From positions 1-57,668 of the forward strand of contig JANQSH010000144.1 in NCBI GenBank assembly GCA_028284145.1: a stretch of DNA of 57,668 nt, given 5' to 3'. The first letter of the stretch is position 1; each line of letters starts with the position of its first letter. A model generated the notes under the pieces. The model made no database searches. It saw nothing but the letters and a program-made list of their open reading frames with translations, and was not told where the DNA came from. This DNA comes from Planctomycetaceae bacterium (GTDB taxonomy: Bacteria > Planctomycetota > Planctomycetia > Planctomycetales > Planctomycetaceae). This document shows, one piece after another, positions 1 to 8,402 of the stretch. A program made the position numbers and the translations under genes.

Positions 1-310
1 AGTCCTTTCTGCTTGGTCGTAATGAGATTTGTTTCACTCCCATTTACTACCAGCAAAAGGACTGCCTCCTCAATGTGCGCACAAAAACAGACGTTACCCC
101 CGTCGCTGCGTTGCCACGCAATGCTGTGTTCAATGTTCACTCCGTGACGCGCAGCGATCGTGGCTGTCCTGTCATCCTGTCCGGTTCTTTCCTCAGACAA
201 ACGGCAGGGAGGTCTCTGCCCTGCGGGAACGATGGTTCTTCATCTCTCTTGAGAGTGTGTTCGTTTTTCCCGTTTTCACAGCTCATTCCACGATGGCGTA
301 ACGTCCGACT

Positions 311-409
311 GGATTGTTTTACGCTCTTCTGTACCGCGATGAGGGTCGTCAGGCCTGCAAACACAGATTTCCACGAGCGAGAACCGTCACACAAAAAGGG
401 AAACGGCTA
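311..409 (-). repeat. TAGAGC element, copy 1
   Basis: Reverse-orientation copy of the dispersed 102-bp element. Recognisable parts are TTACGCTCTTCTG, GGCCTGCAAACACAG, CCACGAGCGAGAACCGTCAC and AAAAGGGAAACGGCTA. The outer TAGAGCG end is eroded, so the left boundary is approximate. It belongs to the sub-group with GAGAACCGTCAC and GGGAAACGGCT (like copies 7, 11 and 14). Confidence 0.8.
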
Positions 410-808
410 TCATTGTCAGTAACTGAACTGCCAGGGATCAGTTCTCAATATCTCCAGACAAAGTGTCCCCGATTCTCTCTGGCTGGTTGTCGAATAAAAT
501 CCTCAGCCACGCTGGAGTCTCGCCAATTTCTGACAAATTGCCTGGCAGAAAAGTCCTGCAGCGGAAACATGCTCAGGTCAATCCGACCGTAATCAACTCT
601 GTATCAAACACTTGCACTTTCCAGGTGCATATTGTTGGAAAAACTGGACGCGTTGTTATTTTTCACCAAAACTCCTCAGTTTTTCTTTGACTCCCCTGTT
701 CGCTGACCTATGTTTTCACAGACGCCGAGCAATTGACTCTTCAATCGTGAAATGCGTCATGAATTTGAAACGCGAACAGAGCCGATTCACCTGGTGATTC
801 GGTTTATG

Positions 809-861
809 GCGCGGCAGGGAAAGCTGGGAGCTTTGAGGGGACCTTGCCGCGCCTCTTTTTT
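809..861 (+). terminator. Strong terminator-like hairpin upstream of the pilus cluster
   Basis: Arm GCGCGGCA (809-816) pairs with TGCCGCGC (845-852), an inner AAAGCT/AGCTTT hairpin sits inside, and a run of six T follows (856-861). This has the form of a rho-independent terminator on the plus strand. No protein gene ends just upstream, so it may end an unseen transcript or act as an attenuator in the leader of the gene starting at 1002. Confidence 0.6.
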
Positions 862-1001
862 GCCCACGCATTTGGCTCGTCCAGATCGATCTGGATGCCG
901 AAACCGCAGGGTGGCATTTCCCCGGCAAACGATATGTGGCTGCGTTGTCCAAACGATGGATGCCACTCGATTTGGGAACGCGGTCCGGGAGGAGAAGTAC
1001 A

Positions 1002-1589
1002 ATGCCCCGCGCACCCCGAAAAATCGCTCATCAACGTCATGGTTTTTCGATGGTCGAATCACTCACTGCGATCACGATCACGACCATCGCCGGTGCCGCG
1101 TTGTTGGCCTCCGTACATGCGGCCGTACAGGTTGGCTATGAAACGCGCGATGTCCTGATGGCACGTGGTCTGGCAGAACAGTTGATGGATGAGATTGCCA
1201 CCGTTCGTTTTCCTCGATCCGATGATTCCGTTTCCATCTCTGGCACACGCGAGCAATTCGACGATTTGATCGATTTTGCCGACTGGTCCGCCAACCCACC
1301 AGAAGATCGCTTCGGACGTCGCCTGGGACATGAAGGTGACGAACAGATCGGTGGCAGCAATAGTCGCCCTGTTCAAATGCGTCCAGCGGATCATTTTCTC
1401 GATCGTCTGACACGAACAGTTGATGTCGAATTCGTTGAAGCCAACGGCACCAGCGGTTGGTCTCCTGTCGCAAGAGCGACCAACACAATCCGCGTGACAG
1501 TCCGCGTCTCCCAGATTGATCCACAGAGGACAACACGTTCGCTTGCCGAAGTATCCCGAGTCTTTTCTGATGTCGTACCCGATCCCTGA
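1002..1589 (+). CDS. GspI/PilV-like minor pseudopilin
   Basis: Minor pseudopilin of a type II secretion or type IV pilus-like machine, anchored in the inner membrane before assembly. The 195-residue product has a class III prepilin leader: cleavage is expected after Gly14 (RHG/FSMVES), giving a mature N-terminal Phe and the conserved Glu at +5, followed by about 20 hydrophobic residues. ARGLAEQLMDEI just after the helix resembles GspI/PilV proteins. I chose the ATG at 1002 because GGGAGGAG lies 7 bases upstream; an in-frame ATG at 936 would add 22 residues before the leader. It overlaps the next gene by 20 bases, suggesting translational coupling. The assignment to the I position rests on the order of the four prepilin-like genes and is less sure than the family. 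Confidence 0.85.
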   Translation: MPRAPRKIAHQRHGFSMVESLTAITITTIAGAALLASVHAAVQVGYETRDVLMARGLAEQLMDEIATVRFPRSDDSVSISGTREQFDDLIDFADWSANPPEDRFGRRLGHEGDEQIGGSNSRPVQMRPADHFLDRLTRTVDVEFVEANGTSGWSPVARATNTIRVTVRVSQIDPQRTTRSLAEVSRVFSDVVPDP

Positions 1590-2475
1590 AACAAGTCCTC
1601 CGGTCAAAAGACGACCGTATGCGTCACTGGCGTTGAAAACACGTCATGGTGCGAACAGGCGACGTATGCGCGGATTCACGCTTGTTGAACTCGTGATGGG
1701 AATGGGCATCAGTTCGATTCTGGTATTTGTGATTGGCGGACTGGTCTTTGCCGTCCAGCAGGCGAACAGTCTCTCGCAAAACCTCGAAGCGGTCACCACA
1801 CAGGCGCAGGCATCAATTGACCGCATCGAATTCATGGTTTCCCATGCCGGGACTTATCGAGGGTCCAATGGAACCATTCAGCCTGGTATCGCCATCGTCA
1901 CCCGGCAGTTGGCGGGCATGGAATTTCCAGAAATCCTGGTCATCTGGTCGGGCGGTCGCGAAGGGGGCATGGCCGACGCCGGAACGCTCGATCGATTGCC
2001 GCTTGTCAGCGAAATGATTGTTTACACCTATGATCCTGAAGATGCGTCGCGACTGGTGGAAATCGCGTTTCCCAATGTCGATGTGGAAGTCGATTTCACA
2101 GACGATGATTTTGGCGACAGGGTGCGGGCGGGAATTCATTCAGACCTGGCAGAGTCAATCCTGCTGTGCGACCGACTGAGCATGACGGATCTCTCACAGG
2201 ACAGCAGCAGTCTGACGGGAATCGGACACATGCGGTTTGAAATGGAAACATCGCCATCGGACGGCGATCTATCGGGCATCAACCCTGGCACCGAGGCATG
2301 GAACAATCTGCGTTGGGCTCAGGGTATTTCCACCTCGAGCAGTGGAATACGCCAGACGAATGTGCGGATCGAACTGCAGCTTTCGTCAGAGCCGGTGAAT
2401 CACGCGGAGACCGATGAGATTGTTGCAATTCCCTTTTTTGGATCGGTGAGCCATCGACATGTTTATCACCCGTAA
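1570..2475 (+). CDS. GspJ-like minor pseudopilin with long leader
   Basis: Second prepilin-like subunit, about 301 residues. The prepilin peptidase motif is clear: RRMRG/FTLVEL with Gly35 at -1, Phe at +1 and Glu at +5, then a hydrophobic helix (VMGMGISSILVFVIGG). The leader of about 35 basic, Pro-containing residues is long for the class; if translation began at the ATG at 1666 the leader would be only MRG. I prefer the ATG at 1570, inside the end of the previous gene. The rest is a polar globular domain with no motif I can name. GspJ is inferred from size and position between the I-like and K-like genes. It overlaps the next gene by 17 bases. Confidence 0.8.
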   Translation: MSYPIPETSPPVKRRPYASLALKTRHGANRRRMRGFTLVELVMGMGISSILVFVIGGLVFAVQQANSLSQNLEAVTTQAQASIDRIEFMVSHAGTYRGSNGTIQPGIAIVTRQLAGMEFPEILVIWSGGREGGMADAGTLDRLPLVSEMIVYTYDPEDASRLVEIAFPNVDVEVDFTDDDFGDRVRAGIHSDLAESILLCDRLSMTDLSQDSSSLTGIGHMRFEMETSPSDGDLSGINPGTEAWNNLRWAQGISTSSSGIRQTNVRIELQLSSEPVNHAETDEIVAIPFFGSVSHRHVYHP

Positions 2476-4429
2476 GCAACACAACAGGATTCTCACTACG
2501 CGATGTTTCGGTCGAAAGTGGTGCTGCGCGCCCAGGCAAAACGGCCGGCGTGGGATCTCGCTGATGATGGTCATGGTGGCCGTCAGCCTGTCGCTCGTGT
2601 TGACCTATTCTTTTCTTCGGACACAAACCGTTGTGCTGCAGATGAGTCAGAATGGTATCCGACGGAATCTCGCATTACAGGCTGCACAAACTGGTGCTTC
2701 GTTAGCGGTGGAAGCGATTCACTCCCCTGACTGGAGTGGCGTCGAGACGAACCTGACGCAATTGGTATTGAGCGATCAGTTCGGCGAAACCTCATTTCTT
2801 GTCGAATTTCTCCCGGTTGGTGAAGATACCAGGGTCATGCCAGGCGAGGTACCTTCCCTGCAGATTCTCATTCGTTCCACGGGAATATGGCAGTCACACG
2901 AAAACATCCGGCAGCGGACCGAACGCGTTGTCGAAGTGATAGCACAATTGCAGCCGCGCGTTCCCGATGTTCCCCCCGCTGGGGATGATTCAGGCGTCGT
3001 GTCTGACCTCGCCCCCAATCCCACGGACTACAACGCCATCCAGAAATATGCACTCTTTGCAGATCTCGGCGGCAGCTCACTCGTTCTCGATCCGAGTGGA
3101 TGTATCAGTGGCCAACTCTGGCTCGATGACAGGATTGACTTTTACAGTGATCCTCACTGGAGCGATTTCATCCGGCAGGAATATCTCGAATCGCTTGGAC
3201 GCAGGTATGTCGACGCTGACGGGCCAAAATTCCCGCATCCGCTCATCGGCAATATCACCTTCCATAATAGTCCATACTCTTTCACTAAAGATGACCTGCA
3301 GGCGATCAAGACGAATTGGTCGCTGGCATCCTCGGATCTCGATTTGCCCAATGTCGAACACAACAGTTGGGGATCGTATCAACTGTACGAAGGCGGATTC
3401 ACTTACCAGGCGGTGGAGATTTCATCGGTCCTCAGAAATGTGCAACTGTTACCGACACCCGACAACCCGCTGGGGATTTTCTATCGTAATGGCAACGTTT
3501 ATGTGCAAGAGAACGTGTTACTGCGTGGAGCGCTGATCAGCACAGGCATGGTCATCTTCTCGGGCAGTAAAGTGCATTTCAACGCTTTCAACTGGCGGGA
3601 CAGTCAGGGTGAAAGCCTCGTCACAACCAACACTGCCTGGCCTCGGCTGCCCGTTCTTGTCGCCGAAAGTGTCTACACCTATCGCGATGCCCAGGTCAGC
3701 CTGGAGGGTGCGGTCATTGTGGAGAACGGCTTTGACGGCGCCGGTGGTGAGTACGAACTGACCAACGCCGTCCCGATCGACTTCACAGCAACAGCAACCG
3801 GCCAACCGACCGATCATGCCTGCAGCCTGTTGAGTTTCGATACCGAGCCGGCAGAGTTTTCCACCCTGCGATCCAATTTCGAATCATACGACTATGCCCT
3901 CTGGCTTCCGGACGGTAATGCCGGAACCTGGCATCCGATTGTTGCGGTTGATGACTCAACGCCCACGATTCAAGTGATTGGCGAAGTCGATCTGACAACT
4001 TCCACGACCGTGCGCGTGATGCGCAATCGCCAGTATTATCTGGATGTGCGCGGACCGATCTCCGGCGAACGATCAAACATCCATCGGCCAAACGTCTGGG
4101 GGGGCATCGATTCGTTTGTTTGGACATTTCTGTTTGACGCATGGGAGGGGGACGTTGAGGAGTTGGTCGAAAACCTCGATTCCGTTCCCGAATTCCCTCC
4201 AATTGAATTCGTCAATTGGCTGGCCGATCCGGATCAATTTTCCGGTTGGGCAAACGGCCTCTTGCAGACATATGGGTTGACGATCGAACCGACGTTCTTT
4301 GTGCATTGGGATGCCCGGCATTTTTACCGCTGGTCGCCGCCATTGTTCCGTCCGTTCAACAGCAATGATGTTAACGCCGAACAGTCCGGCTATCGCTGGG
4401 AGATTCTTTCCTGGAGGGAAATGCCATGA
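2459..4429 (+). CDS. GspK/PilX-like large pseudopilin
   Basis: A 656-residue protein with a prepilin-like N-terminus: NGRRG/ISLMMVMVAVSL, with cleavage expected after Gly32. The residue at +5 is Met, not Glu. Lack of Glu5 is characteristic of GspK, the tip subunit of the type II secretion pseudopilus, and the order I-J-K-H here supports that position. It is about twice the usual GspK length, with a long polar ectodomain (roughly residues 60-656) for which I see no named domain. PilX-type pilus assembly protein is the alternative. The start lies inside the preceding gene, and the stop overlaps the next start as ATGA at 4426-4429, so it is translated within the cluster. Confidence 0.75.
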   Translation: MFITRKQHNRILTTRCFGRKWCCAPRQNGRRGISLMMVMVAVSLSLVLTYSFLRTQTVVLQMSQNGIRRNLALQAAQTGASLAVEAIHSPDWSGVETNLTQLVLSDQFGETSFLVEFLPVGEDTRVMPGEVPSLQILIRSTGIWQSHENIRQRTERVVEVIAQLQPRVPDVPPAGDDSGVVSDLAPNPTDYNAIQKYALFADLGGSSLVLDPSGCISGQLWLDDRIDFYSDPHWSDFIRQEYLESLGRRYVDADGPKFPHPLIGNITFHNSPYSFTKDDLQAIKTNWSLASSDLDLPNVEHNSWGSYQLYEGGFTYQAVEISSVLRNVQLLPTPDNPLGIFYRNGNVYVQENVLLRGALISTGMVIFSGSKVHFNAFNWRDSQGESLVTTNTAWPRLPVLVAESVYTYRDAQVSLEGAVIVENGFDGAGGEYELTNAVPIDFTATATGQPTDHACSLLSFDTEPAEFSTLRSNFESYDYALWLPDGNAGTWHPIVAVDDSTPTIQVIGEVDLTTSTTVRVMRNRQYYLDVRGPISGERSNIHRPNVWGGIDSFVWTFLFDAWEGDVEELVENLDSVPEFPPIEFVNWLADPDQFSGWANGLLQTYGLTIEPTFFVHWDARHFYRWSPPLFRPFNSNDVNAEQSGYRWEILSWREMP

Positions 4430-5007
4430 TATGCCAGCGGAGAATCATGCCAACGTCATCAACCGCATTTACGCTCATTGAAGTGCTGATTGCGATCAGT
4501 ATTCTCGCCGTGTTGATCGCCGTCGCGACAATTTCGATAAATGCCGCCCAACCGGACACGCTTTCTGCCGTGGCACGCACATTGGCAGCCGACTTGCGAC
4601 TCGCACGGGAGTTTGCGATTCAACACAACGGACGTTGGACCGTCACGTTCAGTCTGGAAGAAAACAGTTATACGATAAACCATCCCGATTCACCCGGAGA
4701 CACGGTTTTTCATCCGGCGACCGGCGCAGACATTACCACCCCGGCACTGCTGCATGCCATCGGGACGACAACTACCGGCGACAATGCCGTCCGGTTTCGT
4801 GGAGCAGGATTGTCAGAAAGCCTTACCCGCGTCAATTCGATCACCTTTCTGCCGTCCGGAGGCACGGGACCAGACCGCGTGGAAGACACGTTGATCGTTC
4901 TGAGTACGGGCGTCAATGCCGACATGCGGCAAATTCGACTGACGGTCTCCTGGACGACCGGCCAAATTTGGGTCGGGAACCCGGAGGGTGTCGCAACGAC
5001 TCGATGA
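4426..5007 (+). CDS. GspH/FimT-like minor pseudopilin
   Basis: A 193-residue pseudopilin. The leader reads PTSSTA/FTLIEVLIAISI, with Phe at +1 and Glu at +5 and a textbook hydrophobic helix. The residue before the cleavage site is Ala14 instead of the near-invariant Gly; prepilin peptidases tolerate Ala. The following ARTLAADLRLAREFAIQHN is typical of the GspH/FimT family, whose members start a beta-rich domain after such a helix. The ATG at 4426 is supported by GGAGGG eight bases upstream and the ATGA overlap with the preceding gene; ATG 4447 is an alternative that would shorten the leader to seven residues. Confidence 0.85.
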   Translation: MICQRRIMPTSSTAFTLIEVLIAISILAVLIAVATISINAAQPDTLSAVARTLAADLRLAREFAIQHNGRWTVTFSLEENSYTINHPDSPGDTVFHPATGADITTPALLHAIGTTTTGDNAVRFRGAGLSESLTRVNSITFLPSGGTGPDRVEDTLIVLSTGVNADMRQIRLTVSWTTGQIWVGNPEGVATTR

Positions 5008-5050
5008 ATGAAACAGACAAACACAAAATCCATCATAAGTTGATCACAAC

Positions 5051-6124
5051 ATGGTTTCCTTCAATCGCAACCACTATTCGCCCATCGGCCTGCATCTCAG
5101 CCCGCGTGCGGCTGTCATGGCGCAACTGACCGGACGTACTGAGCAATGGGACGTGCATGCTTTAGCGCATGTCGAATTGCCACATGATGAAAGCCTGGCC
5201 ACCGATGAACAGGATCGTCAGGTGGCAGCCAGTTTGCGCGCGGCACTTTCACACCATCACTTCAAGGGGACGAAGGTTGTCAGTTGTCTTGGCTCGCAGG
5301 AACTGTTCGTGCAGAACATTCGCCTGCCTCAACTGCCTCCGGAGGAAATCGGCAATGTCGTTCGTTGGGAGGCTGAAGAGCGCCTGCCTTACCCGGTCAA
5401 TGATGCGGAGATTCGGCATCTGCTCGCAGGGCAGGTGCATCAGGATGCAGACGTCAAACAGGAAGTGATCCTGCTGGCCTGTCATCAGGGGGTGGTCGAA
5501 CGACATACGCGCATGCTGGAAATGGCCGGTTTGAACGCAGCAGCCATTGATGTGGAACCATGTGCTACAATGCGGTGTCTGCGATCGACGTCGGAAGAGC
5601 AATCTGGTGCCACGACCGGCAAGCGGGTCGCCTACCTCAACCTGGGCGACAAAGCAACAACCGTCATTTTCGCCGAAGACAATCAGATTCTCTTTCTGAA
5701 ATATATCAATAACGGTTCGTATCACCTCGACAAGGCTGTGGCACGTCATCTGGAGTTGACGCTTGATGAAGCCGCTCAAATGCGATCCTCCGTCACGATG
5801 TCTCCGGAACTCGATGCGGATGACGAAATCCACCGCACGGTGATCGAAGCGATCCGACAGCCGCTGGATACCATTGGTTCGGAAGTGGAACTCTGCCTGC
5901 GGTACTACAAGGTCACGTTTCGTGGCAAACCGCTGGAAAAAATATACATCACCGGCCCCGATGCAAGTCCCTGGCTGGTGGATTATCTGACCAGCCGGTT
6001 GGGAACGCATTGTGAAATCGGAAATCCGTTCCGCGCTTTGCGACGTTGGCCCACAACCACTTCGCTGCTGGAATGCCCCTGGCGGTGGACAACGGCAATG
6101 GGTCTCAGCATGAAGCCGAATTGA
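5051..6124 (+). CDS. pilM: PilM-like actin-fold pilus assembly protein
   Basis: Cytoplasmic actin-like ATPase-fold protein that binds the N-terminal tail of PilN and links the inner-membrane complex to the assembly ATPase. The 357 residues match the family in length and layout: an early conserved stretch (GLHLSPRAAVMAQL), the motif QNIRLPQLPPEEI around residues 91-103, then RWEAEERLPYPV, a hallmark of PilM, and a C-terminal half with nucleotide-binding style segments (AYLNLGDKATTVIF and GSEVELCLRYYKV). It is followed by PilN-, PilO-, PilP-like and secretin genes in the same order as the classical pilMNOPQ operon. The start is 43 bases after the preceding stop; no strong ribosome binding site is visible. 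Confidence 0.9.
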   Translation: MVSFNRNHYSPIGLHLSPRAAVMAQLTGRTEQWDVHALAHVELPHDESLATDEQDRQVAASLRAALSHHHFKGTKVVSCLGSQELFVQNIRLPQLPPEEIGNVVRWEAEERLPYPVNDAEIRHLLAGQVHQDADVKQEVILLACHQGVVERHTRMLEMAGLNAAAIDVEPCATMRCLRSTSEEQSGATTGKRVAYLNLGDKATTVIFAEDNQILFLKYINNGSYHLDKAVARHLELTLDEAAQMRSSVTMSPELDADDEIHRTVIEAIRQPLDTIGSEVELCLRYYKVTFRGKPLEKIYITGPDASPWLVDYLTSRLGTHCEIGNPFRALRRWPTTTSLLECPWRWTTAMGLSMKPN

Positions 6125-6184
6125 ACTCCACAGGCAAACAGCAAAATACAACCGAACAAGTCGGAACCCCAAACGGGGAATACA

Positions 6185-6952
6185 ATGAATGACGAATTGA
6201 AACCTGACGTGGCACTTCAGGAAATCGACTTTCTGCCAGCCAGCTATCATCAGAAACGGCAACGTCAGAAGAAATCGGTCTGGCGGCGAGCCGTGCTGAT
6301 TGTCGTGGTTGGCATTGTTGTGGCGGGTTCGCTGCGCCAAAGGCAGGTTGTCGTGAACCTGGAACGCCGTAGAGACAGCCTGGTTATGCAGACCGAATTG
6401 ATTGCGAGTCAGATCGAAGATGCTGCGCCGCTGAAGCAACAGATCGAACGACTGGAAACCCGCGCCAATCTGCGGGCCAATTTGCAGACGCGAATCTCTT
6501 CGAATCGCCTGTTAGCTGCAATCACGAATGAATTGCCGGAATTCGTGTCAATCTCGTCATATCGCGTTCTACGTGAAACTGACCGTTCCATTTCCAAAAG
6601 AAAGAGACGGAAAAAGGACGACTCCGAAGAGCAGTCCGAAGAACAGCCCGCAGCGATCGATTTACGTATGCTTTCGGAAAACCGACAGACATCGAAATGG
6701 GTGGTCACAGTCAACGGCATCGCTCCCGACGACGTCGCGATTTCTCAGTATCTCGATCGGCTCAGCCGCAGCGACCTGTTCGAGCAGGTCACGCCCCTGT
6801 TCACCGACGAGTATCGATTTCGTGATCACCGCCTGAGGCATTTTGGAGTGCGGTTGACCGTCCGCGAGTTGAAAGCTTTGGAAACAATGGAAACGATTAA
6901 CCCGTCGGATGTCGCTCGTAGCGAAACAATCTCGACGGATGCAAGGAGATGA
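6185..6952 (+). CDS. pilN: PilN-like inner-membrane assembly protein
   Basis: Bitopic inner-membrane protein of the pilus/secretion alignment complex, 255 residues. The short cytoplasmic tail contains EIDFLPASYHQKR, matching the PilM-binding INLLP-type motif of PilN. One transmembrane helix follows (about residues 34-50), then a coiled-coil-prone stretch (residues 55-100, rich in Glu, Arg and Gln) and a small periplasmic domain from about 110 (FVSISSYRVL). An acidic-basic insert (KRKRRKKDDSEEQSEEQ) around residue 140 is unusual. GGGGAA stands just before the ATG. The stop overlaps an ATG of the next gene. Confidence 0.8.
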   Translation: MNDELKPDVALQEIDFLPASYHQKRQRQKKSVWRRAVLIVVVGIVVAGSLRQRQVVVNLERRRDSLVMQTELIASQIEDAAPLKQQIERLETRANLRANLQTRISSNRLLAAITNELPEFVSISSYRVLRETDRSISKRKRRKKDDSEEQSEEQPAAIDLRMLSENRQTSKWVVTVNGIAPDDVAISQYLDRLSRSDLFEQVTPLFTDEYRFRDHRLRHFGVRLTVRELKALETMETINPSDVARSETISTDARR

Positions 6953-6954
6953 TC

Positions 6955-7548
6955 ATGGAAGCACAAAAACGAGACGGTATTCTGCTGGCAATCGGCATCG
7001 CTCTGCTGGTAGCCGGGTTTATTTTTCTGATCTACATGCCGGGAAAAAACTCTGAAGCGCAACTGCAGTTGGAGATTCAGACCGCCGAGGCCGCGGTCGA
7101 GGCTGCACCGGATCGACTGGTGGAAATCACCAGATTGAAGAACGAAATCGACGCACGTTCCGAATACCTCCGCGAGACCAGACACGTGGTGGCACCAAGT
7201 GCGGACTTGCATCGACTGGTACGCGATGTCGCTGATCTGGCAAAGATCGCCGATTTGACCATCACACGGCAGGAACCAGGACGACCGGAAACCTTTGAAA
7301 CCTACGAGCGCGTTCCCTTCCGGCTGAGTGTTGAGGGCAAATTCGCAGGCCTGGCTCACTTTTTGTATGGCCTGGAGCAGGAATCCCGATTGATTCAGAT
7401 CGATGAGCTGGAACTCAACAGTAAAGAGAGGCGAAATAAGGGGGTTATCACCGGCGACATCAGGTTTTCCGTTTTTGTCGATCGTACGGAAAGTTCTGAT
7501 TCTAACGAAAACAGGGCCAGTCCAATTCGCCCCTTCGCCGATACATGA
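6955..7548 (+). CDS. pilO: PilO-like inner-membrane assembly protein
   Basis: A 197-residue bitopic membrane protein, predicted partner of the PilN-like protein. A transmembrane helix at about residues 9-28 is followed by a coiled coil (residues 35-75) and a compact periplasmic domain containing FRLSVEGKFAGLAHFLYGLE, which resembles the PilO ferredoxin-like fold. Two starts are possible: ATG 6949, overlapping the preceding stop, and ATG 6955, which lies six bases after AAGGAG; I use 6955. Position between PilN- and PilP-like genes supports the call. Sequence similarity in this family is weak, so the name rests partly on order and architecture. Confidence 0.75.
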   Translation: MEAQKRDGILLAIGIALLVAGFIFLIYMPGKNSEAQLQLEIQTAEAAVEAAPDRLVEITRLKNEIDARSEYLRETRHVVAPSADLHRLVRDVADLAKIADLTITRQEPGRPETFETYERVPFRLSVEGKFAGLAHFLYGLEQESRLIQIDELELNSKERRNKGVITGDIRFSVFVDRTESSDSNENRASPIRPFADT

Positions 7549-7626
7549 GATACGACCTGCTACGAAATTGCGTGGATGGGTCGCCTGGCACCGTTAGATA
7601 CATGACATAACCAATTAGTTGAAAAA

Positions 7627-8316
7627 ATGTTACAACCGTTCGCTCAACAACTCATACGCGACTTGAAAGCCAGTTGGCAGAAGACAGCTCTATTGGGCCT
7701 GCTGCTTCTGGTGGGATTCTATTTCTGGATTCCACCGCTGGTGCGCGCTATGCGTGGTGGCGATGCATCAGAATCCAATTCGTCAGCAGCCGTGACGACT
7801 GATCGTCCGGCCGTTTCTGCTGCAACCGTTGTCGAACCATCAGAAGAATCTGTGGCTGACAAACCAGATTTGAACTGGCAGCAACTGGCCGAACTTCGCG
7901 ACACCGATCCACTGCTCAATTCCGTGGAGATTGCATCACGTAATCAGAGCCCGTTCTCAGTCAATGAGGATCAGTTTCCGCCGATTGTCGTTTTTGCAGA
8001 AGAGGCTCATGAAACATTTGAAAAAGTGGAAAGCAAAATTGCAGATGCGTTTCAAGATCCGCGGACGCCCGAAAGACTGAAACTCAAAAGCACGATCATT
8101 GGTACTTCACGTCGTGCTGCCTGGATCAACAACAAACTGTACAACGAAGGCTCGACCATCGCAGATGAGTCCGGGCAATACAAAATTGTGCGTGTGGAAT
8201 CACGTTCGGTCACGTTGTCGCGCGACAATCAGACCTTCCTGTTGACCATTCACGATGACCACAAACCAGAATCGATCGAGCTTCGCCGAACAACGAAAGA
8301 CACCCTCCTGCCCTGA
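7627..8316 (+). CDS. PilP/GspC-like periplasmic linker protein
   Basis: A 229-residue protein with one N-terminal transmembrane helix (about residues 22-40), a low-complexity Ser/Thr/Ala linker, and a C-terminal domain at about 155-215: LKLKSTIIGTSRRAAWINN, then GSTI and RVESRSVTLSRDNQTFLL. This pattern (a reported constant, a no-loss-of-function residue turn, then a beta strand rule) is that of the PilP/GspC HR domain, which contacts the secretin N0 domain from the inner membrane. It lies between PilO-like and secretin genes, where pilP sits in pilMNOPQ operons. Unlike most PilP proteins it keeps a full membrane anchor and has no lipobox, so GspC is an equally fair label. Confidence 0.65.
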   Translation: MLQPFAQQLIRDLKASWQKTALLGLLLLVGFYFWIPPLVRAMRGGDASESNSSAAVTTDRPAVSAATVVEPSEESVADKPDLNWQQLAELRDTDPLLNSVEIASRNQSPFSVNEDQFPPIVVFAEEAHETFEKVESKIADAFQDPRTPERLKLKSTIIGTSRRAAWINNKLYNEGSTIADESGQYKIVRVESRSVTLSRDNQTFLLTIHDDHKPESIELRRTTKDTLLP

Positions 8317-8402
8317 GACCACTCCGAATTCATACTCTTCCTGCAGACATACTGAATACCGTTTCACAACTCAAACGCACCGGTCACGGACGACTGGAAA
8401 CC

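Larger units (their letters stand above)
1..1001. other. Gene-poor region before the pilus cluster
   Basis: No reading frame here looks like a real protein: the candidates on both strands are short, overlap one another, and several run through the repeat copy at 311-409. Besides that repeat I see only the terminator-like hairpin at 809-861. The promoter of the secretion/pilus cluster probably lies between about 410 and 1000, but I cannot point to convincing -35 and -10 boxes. Confidence 0.6.

Noticed and set aside
410..1001. c-di-GMP (GEMM) riboswitch in front of the pilus cluster
   Set aside because: I looked because of the c-di-GMP genes, but found neither the conserved GEMM core nor its tetraloop-receptor.
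5249..6439. 396-residue minus-strand reading frame
   Set aside because: It lies opposite pilM and the start of the pilN-like gene, both well supported by family motifs; composition is that of an antisense frame.
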